A DNA stretch of 64,000 nucleotides from Niabella soli DSM 19437 (GCF_000243115.2 NZ_CP007035.1:1860001-1924000), one strand, 5' to 3'. Shown: positions 9,370 through 18,513, counted from the first letter of the stretch. Notes: a model not told the origin generated them from the sequence alone. Translations and numbers: made by a program.

Positions 9370-9909
9370 TTATTTTGCCACCACCGTCAACACAATATTC
9401 ACTTTATCACTCAAGGTCATGCTGCTGCCCCCGATCTTATAATCCTGGCGGATCAGCGGGAAGCCCCCGGTCAGCCGGTATCCCCCGCTAACGGGCTTTG
9501 CAATAAAATCAAATTTTATTTCTTTTGAAATTCCATGCATGGTTAAAATAGCTTCCGCATAGTAAGTGTCGCCTGATTTAGGAAGGATCCGTTTGGATTG
9601 CAGCCGGATCTGCGGGTATTTTGCTGCATCAAAAAAATCGGAGGTTTTCAAATGCGCGTCCCGCTTATCGATCCCGGTTTTAATGGTGGCTACCTCCACC
9701 GTAACATCAAAATTACTTTTATCCGGAGTTGTTTTGTTTATTGTAATGGTTCCTTTCAACCCCGAAAAAGTACCATTCACATCCATTCCCATATTGCGCG
9801 CTATAAAAGCCACTTTGCTTTCGGCATCGGATGGTTTCAATACCTGCGCTTGTAAGGAAACGGTTGCCGTCAAGAATAGCACAGCCAACGCAAAACTCGT
9901 TTTCTTCAT
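9370..9909 (-). CDS. YceI-family periplasmic lipid-binding protein
   Basis: A 179-residue secreted protein with a clear signal peptide (about 1-21, ending Leu-Gln-Ala-Gln) followed by one YceI domain. The lipocalin-like fold is recognised from DAESKVAFIARNMG near the start, the GTFSGLKGTI strand, the DKRDAHLKTSDFFDAAKYP segment and the final IRQDYKIGG. YceI proteins bind isoprenoids or other amphiphiles in the periplasm; their cellular job is not settled. It lies 7 bases after the CoA-binding gene and 16 bases before the DUF4105 gene on the same strand, so co-transcription is likely. Confidence 0.9.
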   Translation of the reverse strand: MKKTSFALAVLFLTATVSLQAQVLKPSDAESKVAFIARNMGMDVNGTFSGLKGTITINKTTPDKSNFDVTVEVATIKTGIDKRDAHLKTSDFFDAAKYPQIRLQSKRILPKSGDTYYAEAILTMHGISKEIKFDFIAKPVSGGYRLTGGFPLIRQDYKIGGSSMTLSDKVNIVLTVVAK

Positions 9910-9916
9910 AATATAA

Positions 9917-10279
9917 TTAAAATTGGTTTGTAGATAATAACACTAAAGTGCAGGCCTCCAAAGGTTGAATGCCCTGTTCCCGGGCCTTTGCAGCCAGTTG
10001 TTCGTTTTCTGCGCCAGGGTTGAAAATAATCCGCTTAGGATGCAGGTTCAGTATATAAGATTCATATTCTTTTTGGTTTTCACGATTAAGATAAACGGAT
10101 ATGGTGTCTACCTCTTTCTCATCCGTTTTTTTATTTTGAATGAACACATCGCCGACCTTCCCTTCTTTTTTTCCAATAGCGACTACTGCATGGTCGTGCG
10201 CCCGCAGCCGTTTCACCGCCATATTGCTATACCGTTCGGGATTCTCTGAAGCGCCTAATACGATCGTTTTTTTATTCAT
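9917..10279 (-). CDS. CoA-binding (YccU-like) protein
   Basis: A 120-residue single-domain Rossmann protein of the CoA_binding_2 family. Seen: the nucleotide-binding start TIVLGASENPERYSNMAVKRL, the phrase HAVVAIGKKEGKVGDV, and the conserved IIFNPGAENEQLAAKA region with a late Cys in LEACTLVLL. Family members resemble the CoA-binding domain of succinyl-CoA synthetase, but no reaction is known. I start at ATG 10279 because a longer open frame upstream runs through GC-rich repeat-like DNA and has no family match. Together with YceI and the DUF4105 gene it forms a probable three-gene unit. Confidence 0.85.
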   Translation of the reverse strand: MNKKTIVLGASENPERYSNMAVKRLRAHDHAVVAIGKKEGKVGDVFIQNKKTDEKEVDTISVYLNRENQKEYESYILNLHPKRIIFNPGAENEQLAAKAREQGIQPLEACTLVLLSTNQF

Positions 10280-10379
10280 AACTATTTTTTTGACAGGAAA
10301 GCAGTGCGTCCAAAGCAACTGAAAAACAAACCTTCCCCCTTTTCCGCCTTCCCGGCTGACCAAACTACAGTATAATAGA

Positions 10380-10411
10380 ACAGGCTGCCCCATGTAAAGG
10401 TTGCAGCCTGT
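10380..10411 (-). terminator. Stem-loop after the pdhC gene
   Basis: Arms ACAGGCTGC and GCAGCCTGT (10380-10388 and 10403-10411) form a 9-base-pair stem in the gap between the E2 gene and the CoA-binding gene. On the reverse strand it is followed by TTCTATTATA, a poor U-tract; on the forward strand by AATTTTATTT. Confidence 0.45.
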
Positions 10412-10436
10412 AATTTTATTTGTGCTTTTTTTGTAG

Positions 10437-12080
10437 TTACACCAACATCCGCAGCGGTTCTTCCAACAATTCTTTCAACGTTTGCAGGAAGGCAGCTCCT
10501 TTAGCGCCGTCCACCACGCGGTGATCGCAGCTTAAAGTAACCTTCATAATATTTCCCGGAACAACTGCGCCATTTTTAACAACAGGCACTTGTGAGATGC
10601 CTCCTATTGCCAGGATACAGGCATCAGGAGGGTTAATAATGGCGGTAAATTCATCTACCCCAAACATTCCCAGGTTGGAGATCGTAAAAGTGCTTCCTTC
10701 CCAATCTGAAGGTTGCAGTTTCTTATCTTTTGCCTTTTTGGCGTAGTCTTTTACCTCTGTTGCAATCTGAGACAATGATTTTGCATCAGCGAAACGCACT
10801 ACCGGCACCAGCAGGCCATCTTCTATTGCTACAGCCACACCGATATTCACATGGTGATTAACACGGATCTTATCTCCCAGCCAACTACTGTTAATAGCCG
10901 GATGTTTTCTCAATGCCACCGCACATGCCTTTAGAACAAAGTCATTAAAGGAAATTTTTACAGGGCTGGTTTCGTTGATCTTAGCGCGACTCGTCACGGC
11001 ATTATCCATGTCGATCTGCATCGTTACATAAAAATGCGGCGCCGAATATTTACTTTCCGCCAGTCGTTTGGCGATCACCTTACGCATCTGGGAAACCGGA
11101 ACTTCTTCAAAACTCACCTGTCCGGCAGGTGCTGCAACTACGGGCTGCGCAGCGCTTTGAGCGGCCGCCGGTGCTGGAGCGGTGCCCGGCTTATAGTTAT
11201 CGATATCTGATTTTATGATGCGCCCGTTGTCGCCTGTTCCCTGCACCAGGCTCAGATCAATCCCTTTATCCGCCGCCATTTTTTTGGCCAGCGGAGAGGC
11301 TTTCACGCGGCCATCCCCCGACGTATCTGTCTGTACTGCCGCGGGCTCCGCCGCTACCGCAGGAGCTGCCTGTTGTGCAGCAGGCTGTTCTGCCGCCGCA
11401 GGTGCCGCTACAGCCCCGCCACCTTTTACAGCCGCAACAATGGCATTCACATCAACGTTGGCAGCATCGCCAATAATACAAAGCAGGTCGTTCACCTGGA
11501 TCTTTTCGCCTTTTTGCGCCCCCTGGTACAATAAGGTACCATTCTTATAGCTTTCCAGCTCCATAGTGGCCTTATCGGTTTCGATCTCCGCCAACAGGTC
11601 GCCTTTTTTAACCGGATCACCAATATTTTTGGCCCAGCTTGCAATAACACCTTCTGTCATGGTATCGCTCAAACGGGGCATTAAAACCACTTCTTCCATC
11701 TTGGACACATCCACAGTTGGCGCTGCTTCTGTTTTTGAAGGAGCTACAGTTTGGGAAGCAGTAGCTTCCGGAGCCGCTTCGGTTTTTGTTTCAGTTTTGG
11801 CAGCGCCCCCGTTTCCGCCTACTAACCCGGAAACATCTTCCCCCGCTTCACCTACGATCGCCAAAAGGTCATCCACCTGGAGTTTGGAGCCTTTGGGGCC
11901 GCCCAGGTACAGGATAACGCCATCCTTATAGCTTTCCAGCTCCATGGTGGCTTTATCGGTTTCAATTTCCGCCAATAAATCGCCCTTTTTAACGGGATCA
12001 CCCACTTTCTTATGCCAGTCTGCAATTACACCTTCTGTCATTGTATCGCTCAAACGGGGCATTAATATCTTCTCTGCCAT
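10437..12080 (-). CDS. pdhC: Pyruvate dehydrogenase complex dihydrolipoamide acetyltransferase (E2)
   Basis: E2 carries the acetyl group made by E1 on its lipoyl arms and transfers it to CoA, and forms the core of the pyruvate dehydrogenase complex. The 547-residue protein has two lipoyl domains with modified lysines K43 and K170 (both in ETDKATMEL), Ala/Pro-rich linkers, a peripheral-subunit-binding domain (about 257-295, KASPLAKKMAADKGI) and a C-terminal acyltransferase domain (about 315-547) with His520 and Asp524 in DHRVVDGA. Two lipoyl domains are usual for Bacteroidota E2. No E1 or E3 genes are next to it, so the complex is scattered. A TAATTTCG box lies 18 bases upstream. Confidence 0.95.
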   Translation of the reverse strand: MAEKILMPRLSDTMTEGVIADWHKKVGDPVKKGDLLAEIETDKATMELESYKDGVILYLGGPKGSKLQVDDLLAIVGEAGEDVSGLVGGNGGAAKTETKTEAAPEATASQTVAPSKTEAAPTVDVSKMEEVVLMPRLSDTMTEGVIASWAKNIGDPVKKGDLLAEIETDKATMELESYKNGTLLYQGAQKGEKIQVNDLLCIIGDAANVDVNAIVAAVKGGGAVAAPAAAEQPAAQQAAPAVAAEPAAVQTDTSGDGRVKASPLAKKMAADKGIDLSLVQGTGDNGRIIKSDIDNYKPGTAPAPAAAQSAAQPVVAAPAGQVSFEEVPVSQMRKVIAKRLAESKYSAPHFYVTMQIDMDNAVTSRAKINETSPVKISFNDFVLKACAVALRKHPAINSSWLGDKIRVNHHVNIGVAVAIEDGLLVPVVRFADAKSLSQIATEVKDYAKKAKDKKLQPSDWEGSTFTISNLGMFGVDEFTAIINPPDACILAIGGISQVPVVKNGAVVPGNIMKVTLSCDHRVVDGAKGAAFLQTLKELLEEPLRMLV

Positions 12081-12098
12081 TACCAGTATTATTTTCGC

Positions 12099-12106
12099 CG
12101 AAATTA
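12099..12106 (-). promoter_or_regulatory. pdhC -7-like box (TAATTTCG)
   Basis: On the reverse strand TAATTTCG, one base off TAnnTTTG, lies 18 bases before the pdhC ATG, giving a leader of about a dozen bases. Confidence 0.4.
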
Positions 12107-12297
12107 AGGTAAAATGATGAAATATACTTTAAAAGATCGTCAGGATTTCATGAATAAAATGAGTTGAACCTATACGAATAATTGTATTTTTGGCTTTTAT
12201 GATAAACCGGCGCGGATGATGGAGTTATGCCTTCATTTTGTGCTGTAACGCAACTATTCGCAGGGGGTGTTGCGTCTAAGCTCTGTAATTGACTGAA

Positions 12298-12954
12298 ATG
12301 AAAAAGATAGGATTATCTATATTGATGGGGGTATTACTGCATACGCTGGTATGGGGTCAGAAGAAATTGACCGAGGGAACTGTTTATTATGATATTGTGA
12401 TCAACACCAATAACAGTAAACCTTCAGTGCCTGCAATGATGGATGGTGCTACTACGGTTGTTTACCTGAAGGGAAGTTCCAGCCGCTCCGATTTTGTTTC
12501 CTCGCTGGGATCGCAGTCTACGATCATCGATGGCAAAACCGGCAATGTGACCATTTTAAAGGATTATGGCACGCAGAAATTCATGTCGAGCCTTTCCCAG
12601 ACAGAATGGAAAAACATCAACAAGCGCTACGACAATCCAACCTATACTATTGAGAATGAATTTAAAACAATAGCTACCTATAATTGCCAGAAGGCGATCG
12701 GTAAGCTGAGCGACGGCACTACGTTCACCGTTTATTTTACCAAAGACCTGGTTCCGGTGAATACTGAATTCCAGAATATTGCCCGCAACCTTCCGGGCCT
12801 GGCGATGGAGTACGAAGCTGTACAGGGGAAAACAAAAATTACTTACACCGTATCCAATGTCGATTTCGGAGCAGTGCCGTTATCGAAATTTGATCTGCCC
12901 CAGTCTGGGTACCGGGTTATTCCTTACACCGAATTAATGAAAAGTAAAAAGTAG
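12298..12954 (+). CDS. Secreted protein, DUF4412-like, function unknown
   Basis: A 218-residue exported protein: signal peptide about residues 1-21 (KKIGLSILMGVLL, ending Val-Trp-Gly-Gln), then an all-beta domain. The pattern of a YYDIVI strand near the start, a CQKAIGKLSDGTTFTVYFT hairpin in the middle and a GLAMEYE strand resembles DUF4412 and, more distantly, the GLPGLI proteins found elsewhere in this window. These families are periplasmic and have no proven function. I use ATG 12298, since an in-frame TTG nine bases earlier has no support. It stands alone between a reverse-strand E2 gene and a reverse-strand operon. Confidence 0.7.
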   Translation: MKKIGLSILMGVLLHTLVWGQKKLTEGTVYYDIVINTNNSKPSVPAMMDGATTVVYLKGSSSRSDFVSSLGSQSTIIDGKTGNVTILKDYGTQKFMSSLSQTEWKNINKRYDNPTYTIENEFKTIATYNCQKAIGKLSDGTTFTVYFTKDLVPVNTEFQNIARNLPGLAMEYEAVQGKTKITYTVSNVDFGAVPLSKFDLPQSGYRVIPYTELMKSKK

Positions 12955-13080
12955 GTACGCTACTTTTGAAAGAAAGGGTTCCCGCAGATTTCTGCGGATA
13001 AATCAACATAACTTCCCGTCTTTGCAGCTTCCCGGCAACTATTGAGCTTCTCAGATCCCGCGAACTTTGCAGCAGCCGAC

Positions 13081-13389
13081 TTAATTACCAAATGCTTCCA
13101 GCCAGGCCAGCACGCCTCCTTCTACGTTTACGGTATTTTTAAAACCCATTGATTCCAGCAACTGGCAGGCCATAGCGCTTCTTTTGCCGCTACGGCAATG
13201 AATAATGAGCTCTTCGTCTTTCAGCGGCTCCAGCTCCTCTACTTCCATATGCTGGATCTGCCCGAGCGGGATCAGTTTTGCGCCGATATTATATTCTTCA
13301 TATTCAGCAGGTTCCCGTACGTCGATCAGGTTTATTTTTTCCCCACTGTCTATTCTTTTTTTAAGTTCTTCTACTGTGATTGTATTCAT
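13081..13389 (-). CDS. Single-domain rhodanese-like protein
   Basis: A 102-residue stand-alone rhodanese domain. The active-site cysteine is Cys65 in HCRSGKRS, a six-residue loop of the GlpE/PspE type; the start IDVREPAEY and the closing VEGGVLAW are standard. Such proteins carry sulfane sulfur on the cysteine for thiol or Fe-S chemistry. Its ATG overlaps the stop codon of the PASTA gene (ATGA), so it is translationally coupled in the ddl-PASTA-rhodanese operon. That context does not reveal a sulfur acceptor. Confidence 0.93.
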   Translation of the reverse strand: MNTITVEELKKRIDSGEKINLIDVREPAEYEEYNIGAKLIPLGQIQHMEVEELEPLKDEELIIHCRSGKRSAMACQLLESMGFKNTVNVEGGVLAWLEAFGN

Positions 13390-14255
13390 GGCTTTGGAAT
13401 ATTAGAAGTTTTTTTAGTTGAATCCTTATGTACCGTATGAGACGAATCGATCTTATTCCCATTTCCTGCACTGGTGGAATCTACCACCGGCCGTTCCAGG
13501 CTTAGCCAGATGTCAACGATTTGCCCGGGCCGGATTGTTCGGGGCGTACCATCAATATCAAACCGGTCGGGACTTTGCCGGTACACAAAAGCATTTAAAG
13601 TATCCGTAACACCACCGGAGGTTATAACAGATCCCAGGCCAAGCCCTTTACCTTCCAGCACGGCCTTTGCATCACCAAAGGTTAGCCCGATCAGATTGGG
13701 CACCGATACGGAAGTTCCCAAACCATTGCCTACAACCAGGTCTATTTTTGAGCCTTCACGGATTTTTGCACCCGGCTGAATATCCACTCCATTGTACAAT
13801 TGCTGCAATACCGAATTTTTTGCAAAATCGGGTTTAAAGGTAGTATCACCCAGTTTTAGCCTCAGATTTTGCAAGGTAAGCTCCGCGCTTCTTAAACTAT
13901 AGCCAATGATATTGGGCATCTCAACCAGCGGCGGCACCGCCCGGTTGATTGTTAAATAAACGGTCCGGGTAGATTTAACCACATCCAGCTCATCCGGTAT
14001 TTGCCGTACCACCTGCAGCGGTTTCAGGCTGTCGATATAAACACTGTCCTGTACTTCGATAGAAAAGCCGGCATCGCTCAATATTTTTTCCGCCTGCGGC
14101 AATGTTTTTCCCAGCACGGACGGCACTGTTTTAGCGTCATTGTGATGCGTTAACCATCCTAAAGAAAGGATCACGGCCGAAAACAATGCCAATGCTAAAG
14201 TAACCCCGGCCACAATATTTACCCACAGCGGTCTGCTTGTAATAAATTTAAACAT
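13386..14255 (-). CDS. Membrane-anchored PASTA-domain protein
   Basis: A 289-residue protein with a short cytoplasmic tail, one membrane segment (about 10-35) and three PASTA domains (about 40-110, 112-182, 184-258), each starting with a Val/Met-Pro-Asn/Ser-hydrophobic-Gly motif (VPSVLGKTL, MPNIIGYSL, VPNLIGLTF). A Ser/Thr/Lys-rich tail ends the protein. PASTA domains bind peptidoglycan stems or beta-lactams and are normally attached to Ser/Thr kinases or penicillin-binding proteins; here no catalytic domain is present. It follows ddl by 31 bases, which fits a cell-wall role, and overlaps the rhodanese gene by 4 bases. Confidence 0.9.
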   Translation of the reverse strand: MFKFITSRPLWVNIVAGVTLALALFSAVILSLGWLTHHNDAKTVPSVLGKTLPQAEKILSDAGFSIEVQDSVYIDSLKPLQVVRQIPDELDVVKSTRTVYLTINRAVPPLVEMPNIIGYSLRSAELTLQNLRLKLGDTTFKPDFAKNSVLQQLYNGVDIQPGAKIREGSKIDLVVGNGLGTSVSVPNLIGLTFGDAKAVLEGKGLGLGSVITSGGVTDTLNAFVYRQSPDRFDIDGTPRTIRPGQIVDIWLSLERPVVDSTSAGNGNKIDSSHTVHKDSTKKTSNIPKP

Positions 14256-14286
14256 TCATCAAAAATATATGTGGTAAATATAGGAC

Positions 14287-15279
14287 TTAAGCAAAACATT
14301 CATCCACTAATAAAGAATAAAAATCTGTGAGATTTCCCCCTGCGGCTGCTACCTGCTGAGGCACAATACTTGCGGCACTTTGCCCCGGGATCGTATTTAC
14401 TTCCAACATAAAAGGCCTGCCGGCAACTTCATTATAAATAAAATCAATCCGGATCACCCCGCGGCAATTAAATACCTCGTACACTTTCTTTGCAGCAGCG
14501 CGTACTTTTTCTGCTATAGCTTCCTCCACCACTGCAGGCGTAATTTCGGATGACTTCCCTTCATACTTAGCTTCAAAGTCAAAAAAGGCTTTATCAGCAT
14601 GGGCCTTTACCTCCGTCAGCGGCAAAACGGTTATCCGGCCCTTCGATTGGTACACCCCCACGGTAAATTCACGGCCGGTGATCATTTCTTCTACCAACAC
14701 CTGCGCATCTTCTTTAAATGCTTTCGCTATGGCCGCTTCCAGTTCTTCTGCTTTTGCTACCTTGCTCATGCCAATGCTGGAACCGCCGTTATTGGGCTTC
14801 ACAAATAAGGGAAGCTTTAATTGTTCCAGTACTGTTGCTGCCGTCACGGGCGTATGGGCAAACAAATGCAGGGAGTTGGCCACATCGATCCCCGCCATTT
14901 TTGCCACCGCAACCGTATAACGTTTATTAAAGGTAATTGCAGAAGTGGTGGCATCGCAACCCGTGTAGGGAATCTTCAGCATATCAAAATATCCCTGCAG
15001 TTTTCCATCCTCACCCGGGGTGCCATGCATCCCCAGGAGCACTGCATCAAATTGCACTTTCTGATCACTTTCCCAAATAGTAAAATCATCTTTACTTACC
15101 CTGGTTTTATTGCCCAGACTGTCGGTATAAAACCATCCGTCCGGGTTAATATCAATAATAAACACATTATACCGCTGCCGGTCCAGGTGCTTATCTATCG
15201 TGGCCGCACTCTTATACGAAATAACAGATTCTCCCGATAAGCCACCTGTTACCAATGCAATGTTCTTTTTTCGCTCCAT
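14287..15279 (-). CDS. ddl: D-alanine--D-alanine ligase
   Basis: Ddl joins two D-alanines with ATP for peptidoglycan synthesis. The 330-residue protein has the ATP-grasp layout: an N-terminal GGLSGESVISYKSA segment, a HGTPGEDGKLQGYFD motif near residue 90, PLFVKPNNGGSSIGM in the ATP-binding region, EEMITGREFTVGV, and the metal-binding end MLEVNTIPGQS. Length and motifs are complete. It is the first gene of a three-gene reverse-strand operon with a PASTA protein and a rhodanese. Confidence 0.96.
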   Translation of the reverse strand: MERKKNIALVTGGLSGESVISYKSAATIDKHLDRQRYNVFIIDINPDGWFYTDSLGNKTRVSKDDFTIWESDQKVQFDAVLLGMHGTPGEDGKLQGYFDMLKIPYTGCDATTSAITFNKRYTVAVAKMAGIDVANSLHLFAHTPVTAATVLEQLKLPLFVKPNNGGSSIGMSKVAKAEELEAAIAKAFKEDAQVLVEEMITGREFTVGVYQSKGRITVLPLTEVKAHADKAFFDFEAKYEGKSSEITPAVVEEAIAEKVRAAAKKVYEVFNCRGVIRIDFIYNEVAGRPFMLEVNTIPGQSAASIVPQQVAAAGGNLTDFYSLLVDECFA

Positions 15280-15312
15280 AGTTTTACTTTTTGATGCTTG
15301 CTTCGCAGCTAT

Positions 15313-15346
15313 AAAAAAAGGCTCGCTGCCGTTGGCAGAAAGCCTG
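15313..15346 (-). terminator. Rho-independent terminator after the ferredoxin gene
   Basis: On the reverse strand AGGCT..CTGCC and GGCAG..AGCCT pair into an interrupted stem followed directly by TTTTTTTAT. It lies between the ferredoxin stop and the ddl start, so it ends the ferredoxin transcript. Confidence 0.75.
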
Positions 15347-15367
15347 AATGAAAAAATTTATTACCGG

Positions 15368-15715
15368 TTATAAATGTAATTTTTCTTTTTTTGCCAGTAA
15401 TTCTTCAACGGTTTCCTGGTATTGCTCATCCGGAACGCAGCAATCCACGGGGCAAACGGAAGCACATTGCGGCTCCTCATGAAATCCCTGGCATTCGGTA
15501 CATTTATCGGGAACAATATAATAAGTATCATCACTGATCGGCGGGTTCTTAAAATGCGCATCCACCACACTGCCGTTAAATAATTTATATTCGCCGGTTA
15601 CCGCATTGCCATCTGAAATGGTCCACTCCACCCCGCCTTCGTAAATTGCATTATTCGGACACTCAGGTTCACAAGCCCCGCAGTTAATACATTCTTCTGT
15701 TATTTTTATTGCCAT
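15368..15715 (-). CDS. 4Fe-4S dicluster ferredoxin (YfhL-like)
   Basis: A 115-residue electron carrier with two cluster motifs: [12 protein letters not shown] at the N-terminus and CTECQGF...[10 protein letters not shown] near residues 73-95. The long spacer inside the second motif (QGFHEEPQ) is typical of YfhL-type ferredoxins, which bind clusters of low potential. It is transcribed away from the LuxC-like acyl-CoA reductase gene, 71 bases apart, an arrangement I recall as recurring in Bacteroidota (established pattern by memory, not verified here). The redox partner is unknown; the divergent reductase is one candidate. Confidence 0.92.
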   Translation of the reverse strand: MAIKITEECINCGACEPECPNNAIYEGGVEWTISDGNAVTGEYKLFNGSVVDAHFKNPPISDDTYYIVPDKCTECQGFHEEPQCASVCPVDCCVPDEQYQETVEELLAKKEKLHL

Positions 15716-15786
15716 CTCTTCAAAATTATTATTTGGTTAAAAGTTGTGTTTTATCGTTTTATTTTGCACAAAATTAATCATTGAAG

Positions 15787-16794
15787 ATGAGATTAGCGCA
15801 ACGTATTGAATTATTAGTAAAATTGGGGCAGTATATGCTGGGAGCGGATGAAGATTGGCAGGAAGCGAAAACACTGGCCTTTAGAAAGAATGGATGGTTC
15901 CTTCCTGAATTTATCGATCTGGCGGTTAAAAATATCGCCACCAGTTTTTTGCAGGAAGCAACTTTGAAAAAATGGACCGCGGCCTACCCTGCCCTTGCTG
16001 CTGACACCAACCCATCGCAACTGGTTGGCCTGGTAATGGCGGGTAATATTCCGATGGTAGGATTTCATGATATGTTGTGCATTTTTATAAGCGGCAATAA
16101 AGCGCTGGTCAAAGCCTCCTCAAAAGATGAAACGCTGATACCCCACCTTGTAAAAAAAATGATCGGATGGGAACCGGAAGTGGAGCAACTCATCTCCTTT
16201 GCCGCTTTACTAAAAGGATGCGATGCCTATATTGCCACCGGAAGCGATAATACCGCGGGATATTTCGATTATTATTTTTCAAAATACCCAAGCCTCATCC
16301 GGCGCAACCGCACTTCGGCGGCCATATTAACGGGGAGGGAAACAACAGAAGAACTGGAAGGGCTGGCAGATGATGTACAATTGTATTTTGGACGGGGCTG
16401 CAGGAATGTAACCAAACTATTTGTGCCGGAACAATACGGGTTTGAGCCCCTGCTGCGGATATTTCAAAAATACGATTACCTTTCAGAGGTGCATAAGTAC
16501 AAAAACAATTATGATTATAACCTGGCGCTCTACCTGCTGAACCACCGGTTTTACATGAGCACGCCGGCGTTGCTCCTGGTAGAGGACCCTTCTTTTTTCG
16601 CGCCTGTAAGTCAGCTTAATTACGGATACTATAGCAACAGATCAGATCTTGCCGGCGAATTGATCAATAATTCATCGGTGCAGTGCATTGTGGGGCACGG
16701 ATATATCCCCTTCGGAATTGCACAAAAACCGGCCATTGATCAGTATGCCGACGGGGCGGATACCCTGCAGTTTTTATTGGACTTAAACGCCTAG
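15787..16794 (+). CDS. LuxC-type acyl-CoA reductase family protein
   Basis: A 335-residue member of the LuxC family within the aldehyde dehydrogenase superfamily. LuxC enzymes reduce activated fatty acids to aldehydes with NADPH. Seen: the VMAGNIPMVGFHD loop near residue 83-95, the SGNKALVKASSKDETLIPHL segment, a TGSDNTAGYF motif and the probable nucleophile Cys205 in FGRGCRNVTK. The protein is shorter than bioluminescence LuxC (about 480) but normal for the Bacteroidota form. No lux genes are near, so light emission is not implied. The start is ATG 15787; an in-frame TTG six bases upstream is rejected. It is divergent from the ferredoxin gene. Confidence 0.85.
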   Translation: MRLAQRIELLVKLGQYMLGADEDWQEAKTLAFRKNGWFLPEFIDLAVKNIATSFLQEATLKKWTAAYPALAADTNPSQLVGLVMAGNIPMVGFHDMLCIFISGNKALVKASSKDETLIPHLVKKMIGWEPEVEQLISFAALLKGCDAYIATGSDNTAGYFDYYFSKYPSLIRRNRTSAAILTGRETTEELEGLADDVQLYFGRGCRNVTKLFVPEQYGFEPLLRIFQKYDYLSEVHKYKNNYDYNLALYLLNHRFYMSTPALLLVEDPSFFAPVSQLNYGYYSNRSDLAGELINNSSVQCIVGHGYIPFGIAQKPAIDQYADGADTLQFLLDLNA

Positions 16795-16929
16795 TATAAA
16801 GCCCCTTCAAAGTACGAAGACTTTAGTAAAACTTTGTTAAACTGGCTTGCGGTTTTATCAAATATCCTTTGCAATTTGTTATTTTGTAGCGCGTAATTAA
16901 TGAAAAATGAATATTAAATAAACAGAACA

Positions 16930-18486
16930 ATGAAATTGAAACAACTTCTTTTAGTGATTGCAGTAAGTGTGGTATCTGCATTTGCAGGTGTTTTCCTTTA
17001 CGGAAAATTTGCGCGGGGGGGAACGAGCGGCATCGGTGCGCCAACCGATGGAAAATTACCCGCGAACTATGCGGCTTTTTTCGACAGCAATGGCACAGCC
17101 GCAGAACCAACCGATTTTACCAAAGCGTCGCAATCGGCCATTCCGGCGGTAGTGCATATCAAAACAAAAATTCCGGCAAAAAAGCTTAGTAATAACCTGC
17201 CTAACCGCGGCAGAAGCGGTGATCCGTTTGACGATTTTTTTGGCGATATGTTTGGTGTAGGACCCCAGATACAGCCTGAGCAAAAAGCATCGGGCAGCGG
17301 TGTGATCATTAGTCAGGATGGCTATATTGTAACCAATAACCATGTGGTTTCAGACGGGGCAGACGGTGTGGCTCCTGAAATTAAAGTAACCCTGAATGAA
17401 GGCAGAAAAGTATATACCGCCAAAGTAGTGGGGCGTGATCCGAGCACGGACCTTGCCGTATTAAAGGTAGACGCTACCAACCTGCCTTATATGATCTATG
17501 GCAACTCAGACGATGCAAAGATCGGGCAATGGGTGCTGGCTGTAGGTTATCCTTTTAACCTGGAAGCAACGGTTACCGCCGGTATTATCAGCGCCAAAGG
17601 AAGAAATATCGGTATCAACGCGCAGCAAAGCGTGTCGCCGGTTGAATCCTTCCTGCAAACAGATGCTGCGGTAAACCCCGGCAACAGCGGCGGTCCGTTA
17701 ATCAATACCAACGGACAATTGCTAGGCATCAACTCTGCTATCCTGGCGCCTACCGGAACGTATGCCGGTTATTCTTTTGCGATCCCGGTAAACATTGTAA
17801 AAAAAGTGGTAAATGACATTATCAAATATGGTGATGTAAAACGGGGCTATATCGGCATTACCTATTCGCCTACCGACCAGCAGAACGCGCAAAGTTTAAG
17901 AGCTAAAGGAATACAGACCGATGCGGGTGTATATGTTTCAGGCGTTTCCGACAACGGTGGGGCGGCAAAAGCAGGCATTAAGGCCGGCGATGTGATCACA
18001 AAAATAAACGGCACAGATATTACCTCTGTAAACCAGATGGGCGGTACTATTGCAAGCGCCCAGCCCGGCGATAAAGTAAAACTAAGCTACCTGAGGGGCG
18101 GCAAGGAATACACTTCGGATATTACCCTTACTGCAAAACCGAACGAGGTTAAGATCACCGCCAGCGGTGTTTTAAGTGATCAGTTGGGAGTGGACCTTGC
18201 AAACGTGGACAGTAAACGGGCAGCCCAGTTACATATACAGGGAGGCGTTGAGATCAAAAACATCCGGGCAAACGGATTATTGAGCAAGAGCCGTATCGAC
18301 AAAGGATTTGTAATTACCTCTGTAAACGGGCAACCGGTTAAATCGGTTGACGACCTGGCGAAGGTATTGGCTGCCAGCAGAAGCGGTGCCGTACAATTTA
18401 ATGGTATTTACCCCGGGTACAGCGGACAGTACTCTTACCAGATCAACCTGAACGGTGATGGCAATGATGATGATTCCAGTTATTAG
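16930..18486 (+). CDS. DegP/DegQ-type periplasmic serine protease
   Basis: A 518-residue HtrA-family protease and chaperone that degrades misfolded envelope proteins. An N-terminal membrane or signal segment (about 5-25) is followed by a trypsin-like domain with catalytic His138 (NNHVV), Asp174 (STDLAVL) and Ser253 (GNSGGPL), then two PDZ domains (about 285-385 and 400-495). The tail is Gly/Asp-rich. All catalytic residues are present. The gene stands alone, with a strong terminator at 18514. Because the N-terminal segment lacks a clear cleavage site it may stay anchored as in DegS, but two PDZ domains favour DegP/DegQ. Confidence 0.94.
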   Translation: MKLKQLLLVIAVSVVSAFAGVFLYGKFARGGTSGIGAPTDGKLPANYAAFFDSNGTAAEPTDFTKASQSAIPAVVHIKTKIPAKKLSNNLPNRGRSGDPFDDFFGDMFGVGPQIQPEQKASGSGVIISQDGYIVTNNHVVSDGADGVAPEIKVTLNEGRKVYTAKVVGRDPSTDLAVLKVDATNLPYMIYGNSDDAKIGQWVLAVGYPFNLEATVTAGIISAKGRNIGINAQQSVSPVESFLQTDAAVNPGNSGGPLINTNGQLLGINSAILAPTGTYAGYSFAIPVNIVKKVVNDIIKYGDVKRGYIGITYSPTDQQNAQSLRAKGIQTDAGVYVSGVSDNGGAAKAGIKAGDVITKINGTDITSVNQMGGTIASAQPGDKVKLSYLRGGKEYTSDITLTAKPNEVKITASGVLSDQLGVDLANVDSKRAAQLHIQGGVEIKNIRANGLLSKSRIDKGFVITSVNGQPVKSVDDLAKVLAASRSGAVQFNGIYPGYSGQYSYQINLNGDGNDDDSSY

Positions 18487-18513
18487 TAATAGCTGACATT
18501 TTATAAGAAAAAA

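Noticed and set aside
10280-10393. Upstream extension of the CoA-binding protein
   Set aside because: The added 38 residues are coded by GC-rich intergenic repeat DNA and precede the conserved Rossmann start.
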